Assembly: GCA_002840355.1 (NCBI GenBank)
Contig: PHAL01000024.1
Location: forward strand, 1-36,742
DNA from: Elusimicrobia bacterium HGW-Elusimicrobia-3
Lineage (GTDB): Bacteria > Elusimicrobiota > Elusimicrobia > Elusimicrobiales > UBA9959
Direction of reading: 5' to 3'
DNA: 36,742 nt
Made by a program: the position numbers and the translations under genes
In this document: positions 22,254 through 29,726 of the stretch, piece by piece
Position numbering within the stretch: the first letter of the stretch is position 1
Layout: the number at the start of each line of letters is the position of its first letter
Notes under the pieces: generated by a model
What the model was told of the DNA's origin: nothing
The model's input: the letters and a program-made list of their open reading frames with translations, nothing else
The model's database searches: none

Positions 22254-23012
22254 TTAAAGTTTCAGTTCCCAGTTCTGCAGCTCGGTGATGAACTTGTAGT
22301 CCGTCAGGTCGAACTGTATGGGCGTCACCGAGACGTAGCCGGCATTCAGCGCGTTGAGGTCGCTGGCGGCGTCCGGGTCTTTGGGCTTGTAGTCGCCGGT
22401 CATCCAGTAGTAGGTGTTGCCGTGCGGGTCGGTGCGCTTGTCGAACCAGTCGTTGAAGCAGGTGCGGCTCTGGTTGGTCACGCGCACGCCCTTGAGCCTG
22501 GAGGTAGGCAGGTTGGGCACGTTGACGTTGAGCAGCGTGCCGGCCGGCAGCTTGCGCTTCTTAAGCGTGCCCGCCAGCCGGGCGGCGAAGGCCGCGGCCG
22601 GTCCGAAGTCGGGGTTCTTGAAGGTGTCCAGCGAGACCGCGATGGACGGGATGCCCAGCAGCGCGCCCTCGGTGGCGCCCGAGACGGTGCCGGAATAGAG
22701 GATATTGTAGGCCTGGTTGCCGCCCAGGTTGACGCCCGAGACCACCAGATCGGGGCGCTTCTTCATCAGCGCCTTGATGCCGAGCTTTACGCAGTCGGCC
22801 GGCGTGCCGCTGGCGGCGTAGCCGAAGAATTGGCCGTTGCGCTTGGCCGTGGTCACCCGGAGCGGGTCGGTGATGGTGATGGCGTGCCCTACCGCGCTGC
22901 GCTGCGTGTCCGGGGCTACCACGGTGACGTTGCCCACTTTCTTCATCGCGGTCGCCAGCGCGCCTATGCCCTCGGCGTAAATGCCGTCGTCGTTGGTTAT
23001 GAGTATTTCCAT
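22254..23012 (-). CDS. surE: 5'/3'-nucleotidase SurE
   Basis: Dephosphorylates nucleoside monophosphates and short polyphosphates; a stress survival protein. The 252-residue protein has the metal-site residues D8 and D9 in LITNDDGI, S39 in DTQRSAVGHA and N95 in SGVNLGGN, with TVSGATEGALLGIPSIAVS following. Length is normal. It is the first gene of a minus-strand operon that runs through pcm to an ABC exporter. A -10-like TACAAT lies a few bases upstream, and no strong ribosome site is seen. Confidence 0.96.
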   Translation of the reverse strand: MEILITNDDGIYAEGIGALATAMKKVGNVTVVAPDTQRSAVGHAITITDPLRVTTAKRNGQFFGYAASGTPADCVKLGIKALMKKRPDLVVSGVNLGGNQAYNILYSGTVSGATEGALLGIPSIAVSLDTFKNPDFGPAAAFAARLAGTLKKRKLPAGTLLNVNVPNLPTSRLKGVRVTNQSRTCFNDWFDKRTDPHGNTYYWMTGDYKPKDPDAASDLNALNAGYVSVTPIQFDLTDYKFITELQNWELKL

Positions 23013-23041
23013 AGTTCTTTGACCTATATTGTATAAATTTA

Positions 23042-23076
23042 AAAGCCGCCCCTTCCGGTTAAAAAGAGGCGGCTTT
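23042..23076 (-). terminator. terminator after the receiver gene at 23097
   Basis: AAAGCCGCC (23042-23050) pairs perfectly with GGCGGCTTT (23068-23076) around a 17-base loop. Read on the minus strand the stem is followed by TTTTAAATTT. It ends the long directon that starts at gnd and insulates surE. Confidence 0.75.
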
Positions 23077-23096
23077 CTCTCCGGCGGGCGGCCGCG

Positions 23097-23516
23097 CTAT
23101 CTGCGCGGCATCCGGGCCGGCGGTACGGTGCCCAGCAGCTTGTGCAGCAGGGCCGCCAGCGTCTCGGTCTTCACCGGCTTCTCCAGGTACTCGCGCACAT
23201 TGCTCTCACGCTTTATGAGGTCCGCGGTGGAGCGGTCCATCATCCGGCCGGTCATGATGACCACCGGTATCTGACCGGTCTCGTCGTTCTGCAGCTCGTG
23301 CACTATCTCGAAGCCGCCGGCTTTGGGCAGCATCAGGTCCAGCAGTATCAGGTCCGGCGAGACCGTCCTGGCCTTGGTGAGCCCCTCGCTGCCGTCCGCC
23401 GCGGCCTCCGCCCTGAACCCCTCGCGGGTCACTACGATCCTGAGGAATTCCCGGACGGCGGCATCGTCGTCTACTATCAGTATGAGCTTGTCGGCCGCTG
23501 AAACTGGCTCTGTCAT
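23097..23516 (-). CDS. response regulator receiver protein
   Basis: A 139-residue single receiver domain. D16-D18 (IVDDDAAVREFL), phosphoacceptor D60 in LILLDLMLPKAGG, T89 in VVIMTGRMMD and K113 in EYLEKPVKTETL are all present. A short basic tail (PPARMPRR) follows instead of an output domain. GGGGGGAGAA lies just before the ATG at 23516. It follows an 87-residue unknown gene by 16 bp. No histidine kinase is nearby. Confidence 0.93.
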   Translation of the reverse strand: MTEPVSAADKLILIVDDDAAVREFLRIVVTREGFRAEAAADGSEGLTKARTVSPDLILLDLMLPKAGGFEIVHELQNDETGQIPVVIMTGRMMDRSTADLIKRESNVREYLEKPVKTETLAALLHKLLGTVPPARMPRR

Positions 23517-23532
23517 TTCTCCCCCCGCGCCG

Positions 23533-23796
23533 TCAGATCTCGGCGGTGGCGATGGCGTCTATCTTGGTCCAGTCCACGTAGGAGCGCTTGCCCTGGCCGC
23601 GGTTGACCACCAGGCATTCCTCGGTGTCGGTCAGGGACTCGGCGCGCAGCGCGCCGGCCGGCGTGGCCGACCGTATGACCACTACGAACATCCTGTCCTG
23701 GACATGGTAGGTGGTCTCGCCGGGCAGCGCCTCGGGGCTGTCCGGTATCACCTGGAACCGCTTCTTCAGAACGCTTACCCATGCTGCTCTGTCCAT
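23533..23796 (-). CDS. hypothetical 87-residue protein
   Basis: A soluble, mixed alpha/beta sequence of 87 residues with no signal peptide or membrane span. Strands such as MFVVVIRSATPAG and ECLVVNRGQG alternate with short helices. GGGAGGCAAC precedes the ATG, and the gene sits 16 bp ahead of the receiver gene, which supports it being real. I do not recognise a family. Co-transcription hints that it may act with the receiver protein. Confidence 0.7.
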   Translation of the reverse strand: MDRAAWVSVLKKRFQVIPDSPEALPGETTYHVQDRMFVVVIRSATPAGALRAESLTDTEECLVVNRGQGKRSYVDWTKIDAIATAEI

Positions 23797-23881
23797 GTTG
23801 CCTCCCGCCCGCTTAAAATAACGGCGCTCTCGCGCTCCTGAACATGATACAAAATGCCCCGCGCTTTTGCCTCGCGGAAAG

Positions 23882-23909
23882 CGGAACCGCCGGCCTGCCG
23901 GCGGTTCCG
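23882..23909 (-). terminator. 13-bp hairpin after the PRC-barrel gene
   Basis: CGGAACCGCCGGC (23882-23894) and GCCGGCGGTTCCG (23897-23909) are perfect complements separated by CT. It lies 22 bases after the stop of the PRC-barrel gene on the minus strand. No T-run follows, so strength is uncertain. The remaining intergenic sequence from 23797 to 23881 shows only the ribosome site of the 87-residue gene. Confidence 0.6.
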
Positions 23910-23931
23910 TAATTCTATGCCGCCTGTCCGG

Positions 23932-24735
23932 CTACCGGCGCCCGGTCCGGGTAGCGGCCGCGTCTCGCTCGGCGGCTTTTTCCAGCTTGGGGCGGCCGTA
24001 GTGGTCGTAGAGAGCGCTCTCGTAGTCCTCGCTGACCGGCTGCGACGGGTCGTATTCAGGACTTGCCTCGATAGCCAGGCGCGTCAGGTCCACGTACACT
24101 TCCGAGGTTTCCCAGTCCACGCTCTCTATCCAGTGCGGCGACACCAGCACCTTCCTGCCCGGCAGCCAGTTGCCCGTGTCGGCTACCAGGTAGCGGATAG
24201 CCCACCTGGCGTCGTCGATTATGAAATTCTCCACGTGGCCGATGGTCCCGTCGGCGGCGTGCAGGCGGTAGCCCGTCACCGCGCGGGTGCTCTGCAGGTG
24301 CGTCTCCGGCGGCGGTTCGCGGTCCTGCGTGGTCCCGGCGCGCTCCTCCGCCTCGGGGCTCTCCGGGAACAGCGTGCCGCCGGACATGCTGCCGGCGTAG
24401 AAGCCCTCCCCCCAGTAGAGCGGCCAGGCGTAATGCTTGTGCAGTTCCAGCTCGTGCAGGCGCGTTACGGTCTTGTCTGTGTCTATGTCCGGGCTGTTGC
24501 GCACCTGCTCGCGCGTCAGCAGTACCGGCAGGGCCCTGGCCCGCAAGTCCGGCTCGCGTTTGAGCGCCGCCGTGGAGATGAGCACCTTGCGGCCGGACAG
24601 CCAGCCCCCGGTGCGCACCACCAGGTAGCGCAGGTTCCAGGTCTGGTCGTCGAAGCAGAAATCGTCCACCTCGCCCAGCTCGCCGTCCGTGGCGTGTATC
24701 GTGAGGCCCTTAAGGCCGTTAATGTCTCGCAGCAT
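23932..24735 (-). CDS. tandem PRC-barrel domain protein
   Basis: A 267-residue soluble protein with two PRC-barrel domains. Residues ~1-60 carry HATDGELGEVDDFCFDD, then RYLVVRTGGWLSGRKVLIS; residues ~155-215 repeat this as HAADGTIGHVENFIIDD, then RYLVADTGNWLPGRKVLVS. PRC-barrels occur in photosynthetic reaction-centre H subunits and in RimM, and stand-alone ones are of unclear function. The linker between the repeats is rich in Glu and Pro. AAGGGGGAAGA precedes the ATG. It could bind RNA or a protein partner; nothing here decides that. Confidence 0.9.
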   Translation of the reverse strand: MLRDINGLKGLTIHATDGELGEVDDFCFDDQTWNLRYLVVRTGGWLSGRKVLISTAALKREPDLRARALPVLLTREQVRNSPDIDTDKTVTRLHELELHKHYAWPLYWGEGFYAGSMSGGTLFPESPEAEERAGTTQDREPPPETHLQSTRAVTGYRLHAADGTIGHVENFIIDDARWAIRYLVADTGNWLPGRKVLVSPHWIESVDWETSEVYVDLTRLAIEASPEYDPSQPVSEDYESALYDHYGRPKLEKAAERDAAATRTGRR

Positions 24736-24829
24736 TCTTCCCCCTTTTCCTTTCGGAAAAACCCTTAACCTAACCCTGCTGGAATTCTAACTCTCTGGCC
24801 CGCGCAAGTCAAGGCTGGGCCGGGCGCCG

Positions 24830-27103
24830 CTATAACGGCGTGAGGCGGTAGTTTTCGCCTATGAGGCTGCGCCAGAGGGCGCGAGGGATGTTTATGTAAT
24901 CGTCGGACCAGGCGCGCCCGGGCGGCGCCTCGATGAAGGCCCAGCCGGGCATGGCGGACAGGGGCAGCAGCGGCAGCACCGCCGGCGACTTCGCCACTAT
25001 CATGGCGCCCGCCCCCAGCGCGCCGAAGTAAGAAGCGTACGGATGGTCGTAGGCCGGGCTGACGCGGAAGAGCGCCGGGACGTCGAGGTCGCGGGCCAGC
25101 CGCGCCGCCTCGGAGATGAGCGCCAGGCTGGCGTTGGACAGGTGCAGCACCACTATCCCCCGCTCGCTGGTCTTGCGCAGGTAAAGCGCCAGGGCTTCGC
25201 GGGTAAGCAAATGCGCCGGGATTGAGTCGCCGGAGAAAGCGTCTACCACTATCACGTCGAAGGCGCCGTCCGGCTCGCCGGCTATCTTCAGCCTCGCGTC
25301 GCCCAGCACTACGCGCGCCCCCGGTTGGCATTCCTGGACGTAGGTGAAATCCCCGCCGGGACTGGCCGCCAGGCGGACTACCGCGGGGTCTATCTCGAAG
25401 ATGGTAAGGCGGTCCGCGGGCCGCAGCAGGCAGGCGCTGGCGCCCGCGCCCAGGCCGACGAGCGCCACCCGGCCCGGCTCTCCGACGCTGAGGCCGGCCA
25501 GTATCGCCTCGCCCAGCGCGGTGCGCGGGTTGTAATACGTCATCGGTATGCGCGTCAGGCCGGGGCTGGTCAGCTGCGCGCCGTGCACCACGTTGGAATG
25601 CGTCATGATGCGGAAGATCGGCGTGCCGGGACTGCCCGGGTCGTAGATCTCGCGCGTGCGCAGTATGCCGAAGAAACCGCGCTCCTGCGTGATATAGCGC
25701 CCCGCTCTGTCCTCCGTGAGGAAGAGCACCATGAAAGTCAGCAGCACCAGGGCCGCCAGTCTCGCCGGCCTGGCGCGATTCAGGAAAACGGCGGCCAGGC
25801 AGGTCCAGAAAGCTGCCAGCGTCAGGGTGCGCTGATGCTGTCCTATCACCCGCAGGGCCCAGCCGGGATCTACGAGCCGCAGCAGCGCCATCACCAGGCC
25901 CAGCGCCAGCGCGGCCATGACCGCCGCCGAGGCCAGGCGCGGCGTTGGCCCGCCGCGCGGCAGGAACAGCGCCGCCGCCGCCAGGGCGAGCGGATACTCG
26001 TAGACATTATTGAATACCAGCGGCGCCAGCAGCGCGGCGGCCGCGCCGCCCAGCACGCCGCCCAGGGAGACGAAAAAATAAAATTCGGTCAGCCTGTCGG
26101 CGGCCGGCCGCGAGCGGGCCAGCGCCAGGTGGCAGATCAGGGCGCTCAGGAAAAAACCGGCGAGGTTGCCGAGGGCTACCGGCAGCAATTGCCCCGCCAG
26201 CAGGTAGGAGGCGAGCAGTAAAAGCAGCGCGAACGGGTAAGCCGTGACGGCGGCAGGTGCAAGTCTCTCGGCGCTCCGCGAGAAGGCCAGGACGAAAGTG
26301 GCGAGGTAGAGGGCCAGCGGCAAGACCCAGAACAGCGGCGTGGAGCCGGCGCTGTTGGCGATCTGCAGCGTCACCCCCAGGACGAGCGCCGAAGGCACGG
26401 CGGCCGCGCCCAGCCAGTAGAGCCGCCTCGCCGGGGACGGCGCCGGGGAAACGGCCAGCTCTTTCTCTTGTCCCCTCAGCGCCCCACCGGAGACCAGCGC
26501 GGCGGCGGCCGCCGCCAGGATCAGGGCGATGACCGCCCAGTAGCCCCATTGCCAGGCGGCGCTTTGCGCCCGGGTGCCGAGCAGCGGTTCTATCAGCGCC
26601 GGGTAGGCCAGCAGGCCGGCAAAGCTGCCGAGATTGCTCGCGGCATAGAGGTAATAGGGATCGTGCGCGTCGGCGCGGCCTGTGCGCGCGTACCAGGCCT
26701 GCAGCAGCGGGGCCGTGGCCGAGGCGGCGGCGAACGGCGCGCCTACGGAGACGGCCAGCACGGCCAGCAGCCAGAGCGCGGGATGTTCGTAATTGGGCGG
26801 CCCGAAGGCGCCGCTGACGCGCAGCGGCAGGGCCAGCGCCGCGAGCCCCAGTACGGCGGCGTGCAGCCCCACCTGCAGCCGCAGGTCCCTAAGCCGCGCC
26901 AGCAGGTGAGCGTAAATATAACCTAGCAGGAGTGCCGCCTGGAAGAACACCATGGAGGCGTTCCACACCGCCGGAGCCCCGCCCAAGAGCGGCGTGGTCA
27001 GGCGCGTGAAGAGCGGCTGCAGGGAGAAAATGAGCGCCGCGCTGCAGAACAGCGTAAGGGCGAATAGGCCCGGGGTCAGTCGGCGCGCCAGCGGTTGTTT
27101 CAC
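24830..27103 (-). CDS. membrane-fused spermidine-synthase-like methyltransferase-fold protein
   Basis: A 757-residue protein. About 14 hydrophobic spans fill the first ~480 residues, starting FALTLFCSAALIFSLQPLF. A cytoplasmic domain of ~270 residues then shows the spermidine-synthase fold: RVALVGLGAGASACLL (nucleotide site), LTIFEIDPAVVRLA, and IVVDAFSGDSIPAHLLTREA with the catalytic-site aspartate region. This is the fused MFS/spermidine-synthase-like family; polyamine synthesis is not proven for it. The start is a GTG at 27103 without a ribosome site, nine bases after a TGTAAT box. It lies downstream of the type III PKS. Confidence 0.88.
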   Translation of the reverse strand: MKQPLARRLTPGLFALTLFCSAALIFSLQPLFTRLTTPLLGGAPAVWNASMVFFQAALLLGYIYAHLLARLRDLRLQVGLHAAVLGLAALALPLRVSGAFGPPNYEHPALWLLAVLAVSVGAPFAAASATAPLLQAWYARTGRADAHDPYYLYAASNLGSFAGLLAYPALIEPLLGTRAQSAAWQWGYWAVIALILAAAAAALVSGGALRGQEKELAVSPAPSPARRLYWLGAAAVPSALVLGVTLQIANSAGSTPLFWVLPLALYLATFVLAFSRSAERLAPAAVTAYPFALLLLLASYLLAGQLLPVALGNLAGFFLSALICHLALARSRPAADRLTEFYFFVSLGGVLGGAAAALLAPLVFNNVYEYPLALAAAALFLPRGGPTPRLASAAVMAALALGLVMALLRLVDPGWALRVIGQHQRTLTLAAFWTCLAAVFLNRARPARLAALVLLTFMVLFLTEDRAGRYITQERGFFGILRTREIYDPGSPGTPIFRIMTHSNVVHGAQLTSPGLTRIPMTYYNPRTALGEAILAGLSVGEPGRVALVGLGAGASACLLRPADRLTIFEIDPAVVRLAASPGGDFTYVQECQPGARVVLGDARLKIAGEPDGAFDVIVVDAFSGDSIPAHLLTREALALYLRKTSERGIVVLHLSNASLALISEAARLARDLDVPALFRVSPAYDHPYASYFGALGAGAMIVAKSPAVLPLLPLSAMPGWAFIEAPPGRAWSDDYINIPRALWRSLIGENYRLTPL

Positions 27104-27128
27104 CGCATATAGATTACAATATCGCCCT

Positions 27129-27147
27129 CCGCCCGTCTACCGGGCGG
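27129..27147 (-). terminator. hairpin between the type III PKS and the spermidine-synthase-like gene
   Basis: CCGCCCG (27129-27135) pairs with CGGGCGG (27141-27147) around TCTAC. It lies 31 bases after the PKS stop and ahead of a -10-like TGTAAT, so it may separate two transcripts. There is no T-run. Confidence 0.4.
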
Positions 27148-27173
27148 CGGCGCTGATCGCCGCCAGTCTTCCG

Positions 27174-27199
27174 CAGGTCAAGAATCAAGACCTGACCCC
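27174..27199. repeat. short REP-like inverted repeat overlapping the type III PKS stop
   Basis: CAGGTC (27174-27179), a nine-base loop and GACCTG (27189-27194), continuing into ACCCC. Read on the minus strand it begins GGGGTCAGGTCTTGATT, a kind of sequence seen flanking REP-associated elements. It shares the GGGGTCAG core with the ends of the MITE-like element near 14979. The last codons and the stop of the PKS gene lie inside it. Confidence 0.5.
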
Positions 27200-28257
27200 G
27201 ATACATTTTTCAGAAGATAGGCGTGCGCGGACAGGCCGGCGCCGAAGGCCAGCATTACCACCAGCTCGCCGGGCTTCAGCCCGTCGCGCCGCAGTTCCTC
27301 GAGGATGAACCAGACGGTCGCCGACGACATGTTCCCCAGCCCGGCCAGCACCTCGCGGGTGCAGCGCATGTCTTCGTCCGCCAGGCCAAGTTTCTCCTGC
27401 ACGGCCTTTATGACGTTCTCGCCGCCGGGGTGTATCGCCCAGCGGCCGATATCCCTGCGCCTCAGCCCGTTGGCGGTCAGGAGTTCCTCTACCAGCGCGC
27501 CGGCCGTTTCGGCCGCCAGCCCCGGCAGCCTGGCGGAAAGCTGGTTATGCAGCTGGCCGTTCCTGTGGACGAAGCGGATGTCCTCCCTGTACTCCGGCGC
27601 GTAGCGCGAAGCCGAGGACACCATGGCGAACCCGCCGGGCCTGGCCCGCACCACGGCCGCGGCCGCCCCGTCCCCGAACAGCGCGTTGGAAACGATCAGG
27701 CTGGCGTCGTCGCCCATCTGGAAGGTGCAGCTGCAGACCTCCACCGAGACGCTCAGCACCGCCCCGCCCGGCCGCTCCCTGGCCAGCGCCCCCGCGAGCT
27801 GCAGGTTGGGCACCGCGCCCCCGCAGCCGCTGCCTACCAGGTCATAGGCCCTCACCGACCGGTTCAGATCCAGCTCCTCCACCAGGTAGGTGGAAATTCC
27901 GGGGCACAGGTAGCCCGTGCAGGTATTCACTACCAGCCCGTCTATGTCGCGCGGCGCCAGCCCGGCCTTTTTAAGCGCGGCGCGGCCCGCCTCGGCGGAA
28001 AGTCTCAGCGCCCAGCGGGCGAACCGCTCCGCCCGCCTGTCCGGGTCTTCGTCCACCAGCGCGCGCGGGTCCTCGAACGCGAAACGCCGGCTCTGCACCG
28101 ACGGATGCGCGAACACCCGCTCCATGAGCTTCAGGCTGCCCGGCTTAAGCCTGCCGGTATAATTTTGCTTAAGGAAGGCCGAACCGGCGGCCTGGTTTAT
28201 CGCCAGCGGCGGCAGCGCCGTGGCTATCCCGTCCACGAAACAATCCGGAGCCTTCAT
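27178..28257 (-). CDS. type III polyketide synthase (chalcone/stilbene synthase family)
   Basis: A 359-residue homodimer-type ketosynthase that extends an acyl-CoA starter with malonyl-CoA without an acyl carrier protein. The catalytic triad is visible as C145 in VGSGCGGAVPNL, H276 in WAIHPGGENV and N309 in LGNMSSATVW. The 33-residue His-Asn spacing equals that of plant chalcone synthase, and GFG-like FGAGLSAHA lies near the C-terminus. Related FabH/KAS III enzymes have a shorter His-Asn spacing, which disfavours that call. The ATG at 28257 overlaps the radical SAM stop as ATGA. The C-terminal SGSGLDS runs into a REP-like repeat. Product (alkylpyrone, alkylresorcinol or other) cannot be read. 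Confidence 0.88.
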   Translation of the reverse strand: MKAPDCFVDGIATALPPLAINQAAGSAFLKQNYTGRLKPGSLKLMERVFAHPSVQSRRFAFEDPRALVDEDPDRRAERFARWALRLSAEAGRAALKKAGLAPRDIDGLVVNTCTGYLCPGISTYLVEELDLNRSVRAYDLVGSGCGGAVPNLQLAGALARERPGGAVLSVSVEVCSCTFQMGDDASLIVSNALFGDGAAAAVVRARPGGFAMVSSASRYAPEYREDIRFVHRNGQLHNQLSARLPGLAAETAGALVEELLTANGLRRRDIGRWAIHPGGENVIKAVQEKLGLADEDMRCTREVLAGLGNMSSATVWFILEELRRDGLKPGELVVMLAFGAGLSAHAYLLKNVSGSGLDS

Positions 28258-29681
28258 GCGTTTACCCCCATTGCCCGCAGCCCCCGCCTTAACAGGCGGG
28301 TGTGCTTCCAAACCGGTTGCCTGACCCCGGCGAAATGCGCCAGCCGGTGCAGCCGGGAAAGGAAAGGCAGGGCCAGCGAATCGGTATTGATGAAGTTCAT
28401 GTTTTCCCTCGTCGCCGCCGCGACCCTTTCCAGCAGCCAATCCTTCTTCACCCCCGGCGAAAGATAGAATACCGGCTCCAGCATGCCGGCGGGCGGTACT
28501 TCCAGCGCGCCCTCCCGCCTGGCGGCGGCCTCGAGGGGCGTCCCGGGGTATATCCTTATCCCGGTATTGAAAAACACCGAGTCCGAAGGCCGGACCCGGC
28601 TCCGGGCGAATTCCAGCGTGCGCTCCACCGTCGCGCGCGTTTCCCCGGGCCCGCCCAGCATGAAGACCCACATTGTCGGGATCCTATGCCCGGCCACAGC
28701 CCGGGCCGCGCGCTCGAGGTGCGCGCTGCTGTAGTTCTTGCCCAGCGCGGCCAGCACGCCGTCGTCCGCGCTCTCGGCCGTGATGCCTATGCCGGCGAAC
28801 CCGGCCCGCTCCATGGCGTCAAGCAGCGGGGCGTCGGTGAACTCCGGGTTCAGTTCCATGGTGTGCAGGCGGACGCCGGCCGCGTCTTTCGCCAGCAGTG
28901 CGCAGAGCTCGAGGGCGTGGGCATAAGGCGAATTAAAAACGTTGTCCACGAACTCTATGTCCCGCACGCCGGCGGCGGCCAGCCTGCGCACGGCGCGCGC
29001 CGCGTCGGCCGGCGGGTAAAGCCGGTAGTCACGGCCTTCGGCGGCGTTGTAGGTGCAGTAGACGCAGCCGAAAGGGCAGCCGAGCTTGGTCTTTAAAGGC
29101 ACGGCGCTCATCTGCCGGGCGTAAGCCCTCAAGTCGAGCCAGCGGGCGAAGTCCGGGAAGAACTCCGGGCCGCAGCCGGGCGAACGGTAGGCCGGCGTCG
29201 CGGCGTATTTCCCGTTCACCAGCGCGCCCACGCCGGGGACCGAAAGCGGGTCGGCGCCCGAGCATAGCGCCTCGACAAGGCGCGGGAAAACAGCGGCCCC
29301 GTCCCCGGTAACGCAGCAGTCCGCTCCCGTGCTCCGCAAAATGGCCTCCGGCATTATGGGCACGGCCGCCCCGCCCAGCACCAGCTTTGCCCCGCAGGCC
29401 CGGCGCGCCGCGGCTATCAGCCCGGCCGCCTCGCGCGTGTACAAGACCGGCGCGCGCATGTCGTTGTTGTCGATATTGCGCAGCGAGAAGCCGGCCACGT
29501 CGGGCCGGAACTCGCGGCAGGCCCTTTCAAGCGCTTTCTGCGGGGCAGGCTCGAACATCAGGTCCAGCAGCCTCGTCTCATGCCCGGCGTCCAGCGCGGC
29601 CTGGGCGGCCGCGCAGGCGCCGTAAGGCATCACGGCCATCGGCTGGCGGCTGCGGTTGAGGGCGACAACGAGTATTTTCAT
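28254..29681 (-). CDS. B12-binding-domain radical SAM protein
   Basis: A 475-residue enzyme. Residues ~1-150 form a cobalamin-binding-type Rossmann domain (KILVVALNRS, AGHETRLLD, KLVLGGAAVPIMPEAIL). The radical SAM core holds the [4Fe-4S] ligands C202, C206 and C209 in GCPFGCVYC, followed by a TIM-barrel with IEFVDNVFN, MELNPEF and WVFMLGGPGETRAT. Class-B members methylate unactivated carbons or build rings; related enzymes act in lipid and natural product pathways. It is coupled (ATGA) to the type III PKS and follows the superoxide dismutase by 45 bp. Acting on the PKS product is inferred from that coupling. Confidence 0.92.
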   Translation of the reverse strand: MKILVVALNRSRQPMAVMPYGACAAAQAALDAGHETRLLDLMFEPAPQKALERACREFRPDVAGFSLRNIDNNDMRAPVLYTREAAGLIAAARRACGAKLVLGGAAVPIMPEAILRSTGADCCVTGDGAAVFPRLVEALCSGADPLSVPGVGALVNGKYAATPAYRSPGCGPEFFPDFARWLDLRAYARQMSAVPLKTKLGCPFGCVYCTYNAAEGRDYRLYPPADAARAVRRLAAAGVRDIEFVDNVFNSPYAHALELCALLAKDAAGVRLHTMELNPEFTDAPLLDAMERAGFAGIGITAESADDGVLAALGKNYSSAHLERAARAVAGHRIPTMWVFMLGGPGETRATVERTLEFARSRVRPSDSVFFNTGIRIYPGTPLEAAARREGALEVPPAGMLEPVFYLSPGVKKDWLLERVAAATRENMNFINTDSLALPFLSRLHRLAHFAGVRQPVWKHTRLLRRGLRAMGVNA

Positions 29682-29726
29682 TCGGGCTATACGCGGCCGT
29701 AGCGCCGCGCATTACGCCAGACGCGA

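Noticed and set aside
28321-28328. A CTGACCCC match inside the radical SAM gene, like the MITE-end core
   Set aside because: It encodes ordinary residues (FAGVRQP) in frame and has no inverted partner nearby.
28258-28671. A longer N-terminus for the type III PKS
   Set aside because: The extension lies within the radical SAM gene in another frame and is Gly/Arg-rich. The ATG at 28257 overlaps the upstream stop in the usual coupled manner.
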